Positions 1-9,249 of a DNA stretch of 64,000 nt are shown one piece after another. The position numbers and the translations under genes are program-made. Source of the DNA: Rhodanobacter sp. (GTDB taxonomy: Bacteria > Pseudomonadota > Gammaproteobacteria > Xanthomonadales > Rhodanobacteraceae); assembly GCA_004298045.1 (NCBI GenBank), contig SCRM01000021.1, positions 62,001-126,000 of the forward strand, read 5' to 3'. The notes beneath the pieces are model-generated. The model searched no databases and was not told the origin of the DNA. It worked only from the letters and a program-made list of their open reading frames with translations. How positions within the stretch are numbered: position 1 is the first letter of the stretch; the number at the start of each line of letters is the position of its first letter.

Positions 1-992
1 CCGCGTGCGCGCTCGCCGCGCTGGTGTGGCTGGGCACGCGGCCGGGTGTGATCGACCACATCAGCTCCGGCGTGTTCGTGCAGGTGCTGACGGCGATGGG
101 TGCGATGCTGCCCTCGCTCAAGCGCCTGACCAACGTTCAGGCCAACATCCAGCGCGGGATGTCGGCGGCCGAGGATCTGTTCGCGATCATGGACACGCCG
201 GCCGAGATTGACCGCGGCACGATCGAGTTGGCGCGTGCGCGCGGCGATTTGCGCTTTGAAAACGTGCGGTTGACCTATCCGCGCAACGACTGCGCGGCGC
301 TGCGCGGTGTGACGCTGGATTGCGCGCCGGGCACGGTCACCGCGCTGGTCGGGCGTTCGGGCAGCGGCAAGAGCAGCCTCGTGAGCCTCTTGCCGCGCTT
401 CTACGAACCCAGCGGCGGGCGCATCGTGCTGGATGGCGAAAACTACGAGAACTACACCCTTGCCTCATTGCGCCGGCAGATCGCGTGGGTCGGCCAGAAC
501 GTGGTGCTGTTCGACGATACCGTGGCCAACAACATCGCCTACGGCGAGCTGGCGGGAGCGAGTGAGGAGGCGATCGTGGCGGCGGCTACTGCCGCCAATG
601 CCATGGAGTTCATCGCGCGCATGCCGCAGGGCATCCACAGCCCGATCGGCGAGGCCGGCAACCAGCTTTCCGGCGGCCAGCGTCAACGTATCGCGATTGC
701 GCGCGCCATCCTCAAGAATGCGCCGATCCTGGTGCTGGACGAAGCCACCAGCGCGCTGGATACCGAGTCCGAGCACTTGATCCAGCAGGCACTGGACAGC
801 CTCATGCAGCACCGCACCACCCTGGTCATTGCGCACCGGCTTTCCACCATCGAAGGCGCCGACCAGATCGCGGTGATGGATGCCGGCCGCATCGTCGAGC
901 GCGGCACGCATGCCGAACTCCTGGCGCGGGGTGGTCAATATGCCGCGCTGTATCGCATGCAGTTTCACGATGCCGATACCGAGGGTGGTTGA
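1..992 (+). CDS. msbA: MsbA-type lipid A exporter ABC transporter, C-terminal part
   Basis: The 5' end lies outside the window; reading frame 3 is open from the first base to the stop at 990-992. What is visible is the end of the membrane domain followed by a complete nucleotide-binding domain: Walker A GRSGSGKSS, signature LSGGQRQR, Walker B ILVLDEATSALD and the switch histidine in VIAHRLSTI. The half-transporter arrangement (membrane domain before the NBD) and the lpxK gene 6 bases downstream identify it as MsbA, which flips lipid A-core across the inner membrane. In the family it works as a homodimer. Another exporter-type half ABC transporter is possible, but msbA-lpxK is a conserved pair. 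Confidence 0.9.
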   Translation, partial: ACALAALVWLGTRPGVIDHISSGVFVQVLTAMGAMLPSLKRLTNVQANIQRGMSAAEDLFAIMDTPAEIDRGTIELARARGDLRFENVRLTYPRNDCAALRGVTLDCAPGTVTALVGRSGSGKSSLVSLLPRFYEPSGGRIVLDGENYENYTLASLRRQIAWVGQNVVLFDDTVANNIAYGELAGASEEAIVAAATAANAMEFIARMPQGIHSPIGEAGNQLSGGQRQRIAIARAILKNAPILVLDEATSALDTESEHLIQQALDSLMQHRTTLVIAHRLSTIEGADQIAVMDAGRIVERGTHAELLARGGQYAALYRMQFHDADTEGG

Positions 993-998
993 CGCGCC

Positions 999-1970
999 AT
1001 GAGCCTGGCGCAGACGCTCAGTGAAACCTGGTATCGCGAGGGCGTGCGCAGCCCGTGGTGGACGTGGCCGCTGGCGGTTTTGTATGGCGTGCTGACGGGG
1101 TTGCGGCGTGGGTGGTATCGCGTTGGTGTACTGCGTTCCGTGCGCGTGGCGGCACCGGTCATCGTGATTGGCAACCTCACCGCCGGCGGCACCGGCAAGA
1201 CCCCGTTGACCATCGCGCTGGCGGCAACGTTGCGCGCACGTGGCTGGAAACCCGGCGTGGTCAGCCGCGGCTACGGCGGCAGCAAGCGCGGGCCATTGCT
1301 GCTGGGAGACGCACCCGATCCGCGTACCGTGGGCGACGAGCCCTGCCTGATCCGTGCGAGCGGGGTGCCGGTGGCGATTGGCCGCGATCGTCCCGCGGCG
1401 GCGGCCATGTTGATCGAAGCCGGATGCAACGTGGTGATCGCCGATGACGGCCTTCAGCACTACCGCCTTGCGCGCAATGTCGAGATCTGCGTCATCGATG
1501 GCGTACGCCGGTTTGGCAACGGCCACTTGCTGCCCGCCGGGCCACTGCGTGAACCGCTGCGCCGGCTCGCGCGCGTCGATCTGCGCGTGTGCAACGGCGG
1601 CGAGCCGCAGGCGGGCGAGCACGCCATGCGTCTGGTTGGCGATGAGGCGGTCACGCTCGCCGACGGGCGCACGCAGCCGCTGGCCGCGTTTGCTGGCCGG
1701 CGAGCGCATGCGGTCGCCGCCATCGGTCATCCGGCACGCTTTTTTGCCGCCTTGCGTGGCGCGGGCATCGACGTCATCGAGCACCCGTTTGCCGACCATC
1801 ACGCCTTCGTTGCCGGCGACTTCGCCTTTGGTGATGCGCTGCCAGTGCTGATGACCGACAAGGATGCCGTGAAATGCGCCGGCCTTGCACTGGCGCATGC
1901 GTGGCGCGTACCGGTGCGTGCGGTACTGCCGACTGCGTTTTTCGATGCGGTGATCGCGAGGTTGCCGTAG
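999..1970 (+). CDS. lpxK: Tetraacyldisaccharide 4'-kinase LpxK
   Basis: 323 aa, the usual length for LpxK (E. coli 328). It adds the 4' phosphate to the tetraacyldisaccharide-1-phosphate lipid A precursor at the inner membrane. An N-terminal hydrophobic segment around residues 20-40 (the anchor in this family) is followed by the Walker A-like motif GNLTAGGTGKTP near residue 55 and the DDGLQHYRL motif near residue 150. The ATG lies 6 bases after the msbA stop, so the two are co-transcribed and probably translationally coupled. No further lipid A gene follows; the next gene is on the opposite strand after 262 bases. Confidence 0.95.
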   Translation: MSLAQTLSETWYREGVRSPWWTWPLAVLYGVLTGLRRGWYRVGVLRSVRVAAPVIVIGNLTAGGTGKTPLTIALAATLRARGWKPGVVSRGYGGSKRGPLLLGDAPDPRTVGDEPCLIRASGVPVAIGRDRPAAAAMLIEAGCNVVIADDGLQHYRLARNVEICVIDGVRRFGNGHLLPAGPLREPLRRLARVDLRVCNGGEPQAGEHAMRLVGDEAVTLADGRTQPLAAFAGRRAHAVAAIGHPARFFAALRGAGIDVIEHPFADHHAFVAGDFAFGDALPVLMTDKDAVKCAGLALAHAWRVPVRAVLPTAFFDAVIARLP

Positions 1971-2137
1971 CCGGGTTGCCGGCTTGGGACGCTGTCGATC
2001 AGGCTTCGTCTGGGCCGACTTTTGGCGTGATCGCCAGGGCGCAAAGACGCAGGTATGGCGCGCTTGATCGTCCGCCCACGGCGCAACCCGCCGCGCAAGG
2101 GCAGGCGGCGTGCATGCGCGCTGCGATCGCGACTGGC

Positions 2138-2164
2138 GGGGACAGGACAGGAAGACCTGTCCCC
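2138..2164. repeat. Perfect 9-bp inverted repeat between lpxK and qorB
   Basis: Arms GGGGACAGG (2138-2146) and CCTGTCCCC (2156-2164) are exact reverse complements around a 9-base loop. It lies in the 262-base space between two converging genes. No T-tract follows on either strand, so a REP-like palindrome is as likely as a terminator. Only one copy was found in this window. Confidence 0.55.
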
Positions 2165-2232
2165 GCTCACGGCGGAGCCGGCAGGCGAACGCGTGAATGG
2201 AAGTGGCGCGTAGCCCGGCTCGCCATTTCACG

Positions 2233-3084
2233 TCAAGCTGGCTTGAGCGCGGCGGTCACAACCTGTGCCATTGGCGTGGTCGGCCGGCCGATCAGCCGGG
2301 ACAGTGTGTGGCTGTCGTCGTCAAGCGCGCCGTGCGCGGCACCGACATCCCAGCTGGCGATGGCACGCGCCAGCTCCGCGGGCAAGCCATGCTGAGCCAG
2401 GGTGGCCGCGTAGTCGGCTTCGGGCAGGTTGCGATAGGGAATGTCTCGACCGGTTTGACGTGAAATCTCCGCGGCCAGTTCGGTGAGCGTCCAGGTACTG
2501 TCGGCAGCCAGTTCATAGCACTTGCCGGTGTGCCCGTCGGTGGTGAGCACGGCGACAGCCGCCTCGGCGTAGTCCAATCGCGGTGCGGCGGCGATGCGAC
2601 CGTTGCCCGCACTGCCGACAAGCACACCCGCAGCCAGCGCGCCGGGAATGGCCGCGGTGTAGTTCTCGGTGTACCAGCCGTTGCGCAGGATCGTCCAGGC
2701 GATGCCCGACTCGTGCAGCATGTGTTCGGTCGCCAGGTGCTCGCCGGCCAGGTTGAGTGGCGAGCTGTCTGCGTGCAGCAGGCTGGTGTAGACGATGCGC
2801 TGAACCGCAGCCTGCTTTGCTGCCTCGATCAGGTTGCGGTGCTGATGCTCGCGCTGGCCCAATTCACTGGCGGAAATCAGCAGCAACGTGTGGACGCCCG
2901 CCAGTGCGGGCGCGAGCGTGGCCGGGCGGTCGTAGTCGGCTTCACGCACGCCAACGCCAAGGTCGGTTGCCTTGGCGGGGGTTCGCGCAAGCGCGACCAG
3001 ATTGGCAGTGGGCGTATGGCCTTTGAGCTTTTGAACCACCAGATGCCCGAGTTGGCCGCTGGCGCCGGCGATGGCAATGAACAT
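2233..3084 (-). CDS. qorB: NmrA-like NAD(P)H:quinone oxidoreductase (QorB/YtfG type)
   Basis: 283 aa, close to E. coli QorB (286). It is a single Rossmann-fold protein with the N-terminal NADP-binding motif GASGQLGHLV (residues 7-16) of the atypical SDR/NmrA family and the conserved ARTPAKA stretch after beta 2. Family members reduce quinones with NADPH as soluble cytoplasmic enzymes. A good ribosome-binding site (AGGAAG) precedes the ATG. It is divergent from an HxlR-type regulator gene 67 bases away, the same pairing as ytfG/ytfH (qorB with an HxlR regulator) in enterobacteria, which strengthens the assignment. The substrate is not determinable from sequence. Confidence 0.85.
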   Translation of the reverse strand: MFIAIAGASGQLGHLVVQKLKGHTPTANLVALARTPAKATDLGVGVREADYDRPATLAPALAGVHTLLLISASELGQREHQHRNLIEAAKQAAVQRIVYTSLLHADSSPLNLAGEHLATEHMLHESGIAWTILRNGWYTENYTAAIPGALAAGVLVGSAGNGRIAAAPRLDYAEAAVAVLTTDGHTGKCYELAADSTWTLTELAAEISRQTGRDIPYRNLPEADYAATLAQHGLPAELARAIASWDVGAAHGALDDDSHTLSRLIGRPTTPMAQVVTAALKPA

Positions 3085-3151
3085 GGGAGCTTCCTTTGAA
3101 AAGGGGATGCCACGACTCTACGATATGCACGAACTATCAGGAAGTACGTAC
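3085..3151. promoter_or_regulatory. Divergent control region qorB / HxlR regulator
   Basis: 67 bases separate the two start codons. They hold both ribosome-binding sites (AGGAAG for qorB on the minus strand, CAGGAAG at 3138-3144 for the regulator) and a perfect 8-bp palindrome GTACGTAC (3144-3151) abutting the regulator ATG. HxlR proteins bind short dyads in such shared regions, so the palindrome is a candidate operator. This is inference; no consensus for this subfamily is assumed. Confidence 0.4.
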
Positions 3152-3559
3152 ATGAAGGTTAGTGTCAAGCGGGAGGAGGTAGTCATTCCACGCAGGGTGC
3201 CCGGCCTGTCGGAGCGCCTTGGCCGTGGTGACCTGCTGAATCGCCACTGCCCGTCGCGTGAGGTGTTGAAGCACGTCACCAGCCGCTGGGGTGTGTTGGT
3301 GCTGATCGTGCTTGAGACGCGCACGCATCGTTTCAGCGAACTGCGACGCGCGGTCGATGGCGTCAGCGAGCGGATGCTGGCGCAGACCCTGCAATGGCTG
3401 GAAGGCGATGGCCTGGTCAGACGCACCGCGCTGGAGGTCGTGCCACCGCATGTCGAATACAGCTTGACTGCACTGGGCCGTGAAGCTGCCGCCCAGGTGC
3501 GCGGCCTTGCCGATTGGATCGAAATCAATTTGCCGCGAATCCTGGGCAAAGCCGGCTGA
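3152..3559 (+). CDS. HxlR-family winged-helix transcriptional regulator (QorR-like)
   Basis: 135 aa from the ATG at 3152, preceded at good spacing by CAGGAAG. An in-frame ATG at 3071 would overlap the qorB coding start and is less likely. HxlR signature features are the CPSREVLKHVTSRWGVLVL helix near the start, then HRFSELRRAVDGVSERML (recognition helix) and the wing GLVRRTALEVVPPHVEYSLT. Many HxlR proteins sense quinones or electrophiles through a conserved Cys near the N terminus; one Cys is present (in NRHCPSR). It is probably the repressor of the divergent qorB. Confidence 0.88.
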   Translation: MKVSVKREEVVIPRRVPGLSERLGRGDLLNRHCPSREVLKHVTSRWGVLVLIVLETRTHRFSELRRAVDGVSERMLAQTLQWLEGDGLVRRTALEVVPPHVEYSLTALGREAAAQVRGLADWIEINLPRILGKAG

Positions 3560-4047
3560 GCCATGGCCTGGCCGGAGCAACGCAGCGAGCACGCGGGATG
3601 GCGGGCGCAACGCGGTCACCCCAAACGCCGATCCCTTGGAGTGGCTTGCGAAAATACGGTTCGCTGTGGCGCTTGGTCCAGCCCCACAGCTGCCGGAGTA
3701 TGCCCGCCTGGCCATTGGGCACCGGCTGGCGCATGAAGCGGCGGGCAGGGTGCGCCTGGTGCACCACGACGTCAGGGTTGGGTGGACGTTTTGACGGCGG
3801 CAAGGCGAAATCGGACGTGCGTATCAGCCGATGCCTACAGCAGCAGGCCGTGAGCCATGGCACCGTGGCCCAACTACTCCGTTTACGCAAGAACTTGCAC
3901 GTGCGGCAGGGCAGGTACTCGCAAGCAGATTTTTGCCGTTCTGGTTGTCGGCGTTGCGCGCTGGCGACGCCAGCCGGCTTCCGTATCGATGTGGGCGTTT
4001 GTCCATGTCTCCTTTGGGTTGGTCGATCTCGGAAAGGAGTGCTGAGC
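3560..4047. other. 488-base intergenic stretch without recognisable gene
   Basis: No reading frame here looks like a conserved protein, and no tRNA or obvious structured RNA was seen. It forms the upstream region of the response regulator gene, with GGAAAGGAG (4031-4039) as its ribosome-binding site. A reading frame at 3857-4045 with one hydrophobic stretch was considered but has no support. Confidence 0.5.
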
Positions 4048-4701
4048 ATGATTCAGGTTGCCATCGTGGACGATCACGAGCTGGTACGCACCGGTTTTCG
4101 CATGATCCTCGAACAACACGCGGATTTGCGGGTCTGTGCCGAGGCCGGTAATGCCGAGGATGGCCTGCGGTTGATCCGCAGTTTGAAACCCCAGGTGGCG
4201 GTGGTGGACGTGCACATGCCCGGGATGAGCGGTATCGAGCTGACTGAACGGGTGCGGCGTGCCGAGCTGCCGACGCGCATCGTGGTGGTGACCGTGGTGG
4301 ATGGCGGGCGCTTCCCAAGGCGACTGATGGAGGTTGGCGCTTCGGGATACATGACCAAGAGTTGTCATGCGGACGAGCTGGTGACCGCGGTGCGGCAGGT
4401 TGCGATGGGGCGGCGTTATCTGGCACCGGCAGTCGCGCAGCAGCTGGCGCTGGCCACGATCGACGGTACCGGCTCGCCATTTGATGCGCTGTCCAGTCGC
4501 GAGCTGGAAGTGGCGATGATGCTGGTGCACGGCAAGCCGCTTACCGTCATCGGTGAGCAGCTCAACCTGAGCCCCAAGACGGTTTCCACCTACAAGCAGC
4601 GCTTGATGGAAAAACTGCGTATCGAGCATGTGCTGAGCCTGGCGCACCTGATGACGTTGCACGGCTTGATCGACTCGCCCAACCACCAGGTGCGACTTTG
4701 A
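4048..4701 (+). CDS. uvrY: UvrY/GacA-type response regulator
   Basis: 217 aa (E. coli UvrY 218). The receiver domain (residues 1-120) has the acidic pocket VDDHE (8-9), phosphoacceptor Asp54 in VVDVHMPG, and the conserved Thr and Lys (Lys near 104 in YMTKS). The C-terminal LuxR-type helix-turn-helix reads LSSRELEVAMML ... LNLSPKTVSTYKQRL. The signature YLAPAVAQQLAL between the domains is typical of the UvrY/SirA/GacA subgroup, which responds to a BarA/GacS kinase and activates CsrA-antagonising small RNAs. No kinase gene is adjacent, as is usual for this family. The start follows a strong GGAAAGGAG site; a longer upstream reading frame in the same phase is non-coding in appearance. Confidence 0.9.
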   Translation: MIQVAIVDDHELVRTGFRMILEQHADLRVCAEAGNAEDGLRLIRSLKPQVAVVDVHMPGMSGIELTERVRRAELPTRIVVVTVVDGGRFPRRLMEVGASGYMTKSCHADELVTAVRQVAMGRRYLAPAVAQQLALATIDGTGSPFDALSSRELEVAMMLVHGKPLTVIGEQLNLSPKTVSTYKQRLMEKLRIEHVLSLAHLMTLHGLIDSPNHQVRL

Positions 4702-4729
4702 TTCACGCGTAGCCCAATGCTCGAAACCA

Positions 4730-4764
4730 CAAGAAAAAGCCGGGCGTTGCCCGGCTTTTTCTTG
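4730..4764. terminator. Bidirectional intrinsic terminator (uvrY / rne)
   Basis: The arms AAGAAAAAGCCGGGC (4731-4745) and GCCCGGCTTTTTCTT (4749-4763) are perfect complements with loop GTT, flanked by one more C/G pair. The A-run and T-run give a U-tract on both strands, serving the converging uvrY and rne transcripts. Confidence 0.95.
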
Positions 4765-4780
4765 TTACAGAGCGAACGGC

Positions 4781-7700
4781 TCAGACGGAAGGATGCGATC
4801 TCTCTTCAGGATCGTCCGGCTTTTCCACCGCAGGGGCTACCGATGGCGTCAATGGGCGTGGCGCCACAAGAAGCTCGCCTTGGTGCGGAGTCTGGTCGAC
4901 GAGCGGCGCCGCCGGCACTGCGGCAGGCGTTGGTGCCGGTGCCGGTGCTGGTGCTGGTGCTGGTGCGGTCGGTGAAGGGCTGCTGGTCGACTCCGGTGCG
5001 GCGGCAATCGGTGAGTTGGCCGACTCCGGTGTGGCCGACTTTGATTCGGGTCCCGGAGGGTTACCAGTGGTTACCGTGCGCGACGCCGTTGCGGTGGGTG
5101 CCACCGGCGTGGCGGCCGATGTTTTCTCTGCCGGGTGCGGCGCAATTGGCGGCAAGGTCGGCAGGCTGAAGGCTGTCGCCACGGCGGCAGCCAGCGGCGC
5201 CTCGGCCAGTGGCGCACGGCGTGGTTCGGTGCGCGGCGGTTCGGTGCGCGGCGGTTTCGGGGCGGCGGGTGCTGGAGCCGGAGAGACAGCCTGGGTTGGT
5301 AAGGGGGCCGTGGCAGCAGTTACTGCGGGGGGTGTCGAAGCACTTGTTGCGGCGCCGGTCGGAGCTGGCATCTCGGCCGTGTCCGTACGGGGGTTGCCCG
5401 AGTCGGCATGCTGCGCATCCTCTGCGCCATCTGCGACCGACTCGCCGCCATTGATGCCAGTTGCTGCCTCGTCATGCCGGCGGCGACGGCGGCCGCCACG
5501 ACGACCACGGCGGCGACGGGTCGGGTTTTCGGCATCGTTTTCGGTTGCCGGCGCGTCGTCGCCAGCTGGCGTGGTTGCCGGCGCGTCTGCCGCCGAGGAA
5601 GTTGCTTCCGTTGCCGTTGCAGTGGCCAATGGCAGCTTTTCTTCGCTTGGTGCCGGCGTCGCCTTGGCTGCCGTGTCACTTGCGGGCTGCCTGGCAACAG
5701 CAGGAGCAGCAGCGGCGACTGCGACAAGGGCTTTGCGTTCGGTGGTGGCCGATGGGGTCTCGGCGGCGGTTGCCGACACGTTTTGTTGGCGATCCGGCTT
5801 GGTTGCGCGTGGCGTCGGGGCCGGTCGCTGCCCGGATTCATCGGCACGGGGTTGCCGGCCGCCGCGGTTGCCGGCGTTGTTGTTGCTCGACTTGGCCGAT
5901 TGCGGATTGGCGTCGCGGCGCGGTCGGCTGTTGTTGCCGCCATTATTGCCGCTGCCGGACTGACTGTTGCGATTGCCGCGTTCGCTGCGCTCATTGCGGT
6001 CGCCGCGGCGTGGCGCATTGCGATTGCCGCCATTGCCGCGCGGATTGCGGCGCTCGTCGCCGGCATGCTCTGACGTGGCGGCGGGCGCGGAAGTCGGCGC
6101 TGCGGCGGCGGCATTGCGGAACCAGCCAAACAGGCGCGCGATGATGCCGCCGCTTGCCGGCGTTGTCGCCGGCGCGGTTGCGGGCGGCTTGCTGGGGGCG
6201 GGCACTGGCGCGGGAGCTTCTTCACGTACTGGCGCAGGGGTTGCAGGCACCACGCCGGAGACAGCGGGTTGCTCGTGGCTGCCCAGCGCCTGGCCCATTT
6301 TCGGCAGCGGTGTCGGCTCGGTGCTGGTCAGGCGCTCGTAGCTCGGCGGGCTGTGCTCGCCCATGTCCGCTTCGCGGATGCGCTGGATTTCCAGGTGCGG
6401 CGTTTCCAGCTTCTCGTCGGCGATGATGACGATGTGCACCTTGTGGCGCAGCTCGATCTCGACCACGCCGGCACGCTTTTCGTTGAGCATGAAGTTGGCG
6501 ACGCTCGGCGGCGCCTGCACCACGACTTCGCCGGTGTTCTCCTTCATCGCGTGCTCTTCGATCAGGCGCAATGTGGACAGCGCCAAAGACTCGATGCTGC
6601 GGATCACGCCATGGCCTTCGCAGCGCGGGCACACGATCTGGGTGGCCTCGCCCAGGCTCGGGCGCAGGCGCTGGCGCGAGATTTCCATCAGGCCGAAGCG
6701 GCTGATGCGACCGACCTGCACGCGGGCGCGGTCGAACTTCAGCGCTTCCTTGAGCTTGTCTTCCACCTCGCGCTGGTGGCGCGGGCTGTCCATGTCGATG
6801 AAGTCGATCACGATCAGGCCGCCGGTGTCGCGGATGCGGCACTGGCGGGCGATTTCCACGGCGGCTTCGAGGTTGGTGTTGAGCGCCGTTTCCTCGATGT
6901 CCGAGCCCTTGGTGGCCTTGGCCGAGTTGATGTCGATCGCGGTCAGCGCCTCGGTCGGGTCGATCACGATCGAACCGCCGGAGGGCAGGCGCACCTGGCG
7001 GTCGAACGCGCTCTCGATCTGGGTCTCGATCTGGTAGCGGGTGAACAGCGGAGTGTCGTCCTGGTACAGCTTGAGCTTGCGCAGCGAGGTCGGCATCACC
7101 TGCTGCATGAAGTCGCGCGCGTCGTTGTAGAGGTCGGGCTCGTCGATCAGGATTTCGCCGATGTCGCTGCGCAGGTAGTCGCGCAGGGCGCGGATGAACA
7201 GCTTGGATTCCTGGTAGATCAGGAACGGCGCCTTGCGCGCGCTGGCGGCCTCACTGATCGAGCGCCACAGGGTCAGGAGGTAATCCAGGTCCCACTGCAG
7301 CTCTTCGGCGTCGCGGCCGAGGCCGGCGGTGCGCACGATCAGGCCGACGTCGTCGGGCACCGTGACGTGTTCGAGGGCTTCCTTCAGCGCCTGCCGATCC
7401 TCGCCCTCGATCCGGCGCGAGACGCCGCCGGCCTTCGGGTTGTTCGGCATCAGCACCATGTAGCGGCCGGCCAGCGAGATGAAGGTGGTCAGCGCGGCGC
7501 CCTTGTTGCCGCGTTCCTCCTTTTCGACCTGGACAACGACCTCCTGGCCTTCCTTCAGCAGCTCGCGGATGCCGGCCTTGTGGTGGTCGACGCCGGCGGC
7601 GAAGTACTCGCGGGAGATTTCCTTGAGCGGCAGGAAGCCGTGGCGCTCGGCGCCGTAGTCGACGAAGCAGGCTTCGAGCGACTGTTCGACGCGGGTGATG

Positions 7701-7834
7701 CGGCCCTTGTAAATGTTGGCTTTTTTCTGTTCCCGCGAGGGGATTTCGATGTCGAGGTCGTACAGGTTTTGGCCATCGACAATGGCCACGCGCAACTCTT
7801 CACGCTGAGTTGCGTTGATCAACATGCGCTTCAT
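4781..7834 (-). CDS. rne: Ribonuclease E
   Basis: 1017 aa (E. coli 1061). The N-terminal catalytic half is well conserved: S1 domain at about residues 35-120, DNase I-like domain with the metal-binding Asp301 (AIDINSAK) and Asp344 (VIDFIDMD), and the zinc-link VCPRCEGHG with Cys402 and Cys405 that joins dimers. From about residue 500 the protein becomes low-complexity: Pro/Ala-rich, with Asn/Arg/Gly-rich RNA-binding patches and an [14 protein letters not shown] cluster. These match the unstructured degradosome scaffold half in composition, not in sequence. It starts the main pathway of mRNA decay and matures rRNA and tRNA. It is divergent from rluC, as in many gammaproteobacteria. Confidence 0.97.
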   Translation of the reverse strand: MKRMLINATQREELRVAIVDGQNLYDLDIEIPSREQKKANIYKGRITRVEQSLEACFVDYGAERHGFLPLKEISREYFAAGVDHHKAGIRELLKEGQEVVVQVEKEERGNKGAALTTFISLAGRYMVLMPNNPKAGGVSRRIEGEDRQALKEALEHVTVPDDVGLIVRTAGLGRDAEELQWDLDYLLTLWRSISEAASARKAPFLIYQESKLFIRALRDYLRSDIGEILIDEPDLYNDARDFMQQVMPTSLRKLKLYQDDTPLFTRYQIETQIESAFDRQVRLPSGGSIVIDPTEALTAIDINSAKATKGSDIEETALNTNLEAAVEIARQCRIRDTGGLIVIDFIDMDSPRHQREVEDKLKEALKFDRARVQVGRISRFGLMEISRQRLRPSLGEATQIVCPRCEGHGVIRSIESLALSTLRLIEEHAMKENTGEVVVQAPPSVANFMLNEKRAGVVEIELRHKVHIVIIADEKLETPHLEIQRIREADMGEHSPPSYERLTSTEPTPLPKMGQALGSHEQPAVSGVVPATPAPVREEAPAPVPAPSKPPATAPATTPASGGIIARLFGWFRNAAAAAPTSAPAATSEHAGDERRNPRGNGGNRNAPRRGDRNERSERGNRNSQSGSGNNGGNNSRPRRDANPQSAKSSNNNAGNRGGRQPRADESGQRPAPTPRATKPDRQQNVSATAAETPSATTERKALVAVAAAAPAVARQPASDTAAKATPAPSEEKLPLATATATEATSSAADAPATTPAGDDAPATENDAENPTRRRRGRRGGRRRRRHDEAATGINGGESVADGAEDAQHADSGNPRTDTAEMPAPTGAATSASTPPAVTAATAPLPTQAVSPAPAPAAPKPPRTEPPRTEPRRAPLAEAPLAAAVATAFSLPTLPPIAPHPAEKTSAATPVAPTATASRTVTTGNPPGPESKSATPESANSPIAAAPESTSSPSPTAPAPAPAPAPAPTPAAVPAAPLVDQTPHQGELLVAPRPLTPSVAPAVEKPDDPEERSHPSV
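4932..4967. repeat. Hexanucleotide tandem repeat in the rne 3' part
   Basis: Six head-to-tail units of GGTGCN (GGTGCC twice, GGTGCT three times, GGTGCG once) encode an alternating Ala-Pro run near the RNase E C terminus. Its length could vary by slippage without changing frame. Confidence 0.7.
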
Positions 7835-8162
7835 GGTGGTGGGTTCCTTGGCCCCGTCGCGCGTCGCGTGCCGCGGTGGCGCCGGGCTGGCGGCCTGCCG
7901 TGAATCGCGCCGCTGCGCAGAGCGGTTTGGTAATGGCGCCGTTCCCGGCGCCCGGATGTTCGGTCAGCTGCGTCGGGCGCGCCGTGGCCATGGGGCTTCG
8001 GGCAAACGACCATCCGAACCGTTACGATGAAAGGCAGTCGCGACCGCTGCTTCAGGCAGGCGGCGCCATCCTCACCCGCGTGACGGGCGGACCCTGCAAA
8101 GCCGCATGCGGCAGACAGGAATCGACGCCCGGCAAGTATCCTATCCAGACAGGTTTTTTTCA
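7835..8162. promoter_or_regulatory. Divergent region rne / rluC with hairpin in the putative rne leader
   Basis: 328 bases hold no plausible gene and must contain both promoters. On the rne side there is a GGCGCC ... GGCGCC hairpin (7935-7940 with 7947-7952, six-base loop). In E. coli the long rne 5' leader with stem-loops mediates autoregulation by RNase E; the length here is compatible, but homology of the hairpin is not shown. Confidence 0.45.
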
Positions 8163-9152
8163 ATGCAGACGGCAACTTCCCGTGACGCGCAGCACGGCGT
8201 GCGACAACTCGCGGTAGGACCCGAACGGGACGGCCAGCGGCTCGACAACGCACTCACGACGCTGCTCAAGGGGGTGCCGAAAAGCATGATCTATCGCCTG
8301 TTGCGGACGGGGCAGGTGCGCGTCAACGGCAAGCGCGCCAAGCCCGATACCCGGCTAACTGACGGCGATATGCTGCGAATTCCGCCGATTCGCACGGCAG
8401 AACCTCACGAACACGAGGCCCCACCCGCGAATTTGGTCGCATCGCTCAATGAGACGGTGATTTTCGAGGACAAGCACTTCCTCGTCATCGACAAGCCTTC
8501 CGGCATCGCCAGTCACGGCGGCAGCGGCGTCAGCCATGGCGCGATTGAAATCCTGCGCGCGGCGCGTCCGCGCGACTCGCTGGAGCTGGTGCATCGGCTG
8601 GATCGCGATACCAGCGGCGTGCTGGTGCTGGCCAAGACCCGCGCCGGGCTGATTGGCCTGCAGGCGGCGATCCGGGCCGGCGAGGTGACCAAGCAGTACC
8701 TGTGCCTGATGGTCGGTGCGCCCGCCAAGGCGAAATTCGACGTCAACGTGCCGTTGCGCAAGTCGGTGCTGCAGGGTGGTGAGCGCATGGTGCGCGTCAG
8801 CGACGACGGCAAGCCGGCGTTGACGTTCTTCCGTGAGGTGGAGGCCTACCCTGGCACGCGCTTGATGCAGGCCACGCTCGGCACCGGGCGCACCCACCAG
8901 ATTCGCGTACACGCGGCGCACATCGGCCACCCGCTGGCCGGTGATCCGAAATACGGCGACCGCGAGGCCAACAAGCGTTTCCGTGAGCTGGGCTTGCACC
9001 GGATGTTTCTGCACGCCGCCCATCTCGGCTTCGAGCTGGACGGGCGCGCCTACGACTTCTCCACGCCGCTGCCCGATGACCTCAAGGACTTTCTCGATGC
9101 GCTGAGCGCCAGTGGCGGCGGGGAACGGCGCCGCGAGCGTCGCCGGCGCTGA
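8163..9152 (+). CDS. rluC: 23S rRNA pseudouridine synthase RluC
   Basis: 329 aa (E. coli RluC 319). An N-terminal S4 RNA-binding domain (residues about 20-80, LDNALTTLLKGVPKSMIYRLLRTGQVRVNGKR) precedes the RluA-type catalytic domain with motif HRLDRDTSGVLVLAK carrying the catalytic Asp, then TGRTHQIRVH and HPLAGDPKYGD. RluC modifies U955, U2504 and U2580 of 23S rRNA. The ATG at 8163 gives the family-length N terminus; a start at 8106 would add 19 unconserved residues. The position divergent to rne matches E. coli and distinguishes it from RluD. Confidence 0.93.
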   Translation: MQTATSRDAQHGVRQLAVGPERDGQRLDNALTTLLKGVPKSMIYRLLRTGQVRVNGKRAKPDTRLTDGDMLRIPPIRTAEPHEHEAPPANLVASLNETVIFEDKHFLVIDKPSGIASHGGSGVSHGAIEILRAARPRDSLELVHRLDRDTSGVLVLAKTRAGLIGLQAAIRAGEVTKQYLCLMVGAPAKAKFDVNVPLRKSVLQGGERMVRVSDDGKPALTFFREVEAYPGTRLMQATLGTGRTHQIRVHAAHIGHPLAGDPKYGDREANKRFRELGLHRMFLHAAHLGFELDGRAYDFSTPLPDDLKDFLDALSASGGGERRRERRRR

Positions 9153-9249
9153 CAGGCCTGCCGGGGAAACCTGCCAAGGTCTCCGGGGACGGTGACGAAG
9201 ATCGCGACGCCGTGCACATGGCCTCAAACCCGGTTTCAGCCTGGCACGT

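Noticed and set aside
3514-4047. Long in-frame upstream extension of the UvrY-type regulator
   Set aside because: The receiver domain begins at 4048 behind a strong ribosome-binding site; the extension has no conserved features.
6269-7903. 544-codon open frame opposite rne
   Set aside because: Antisense shadow of the conserved RNase E catalytic domain.
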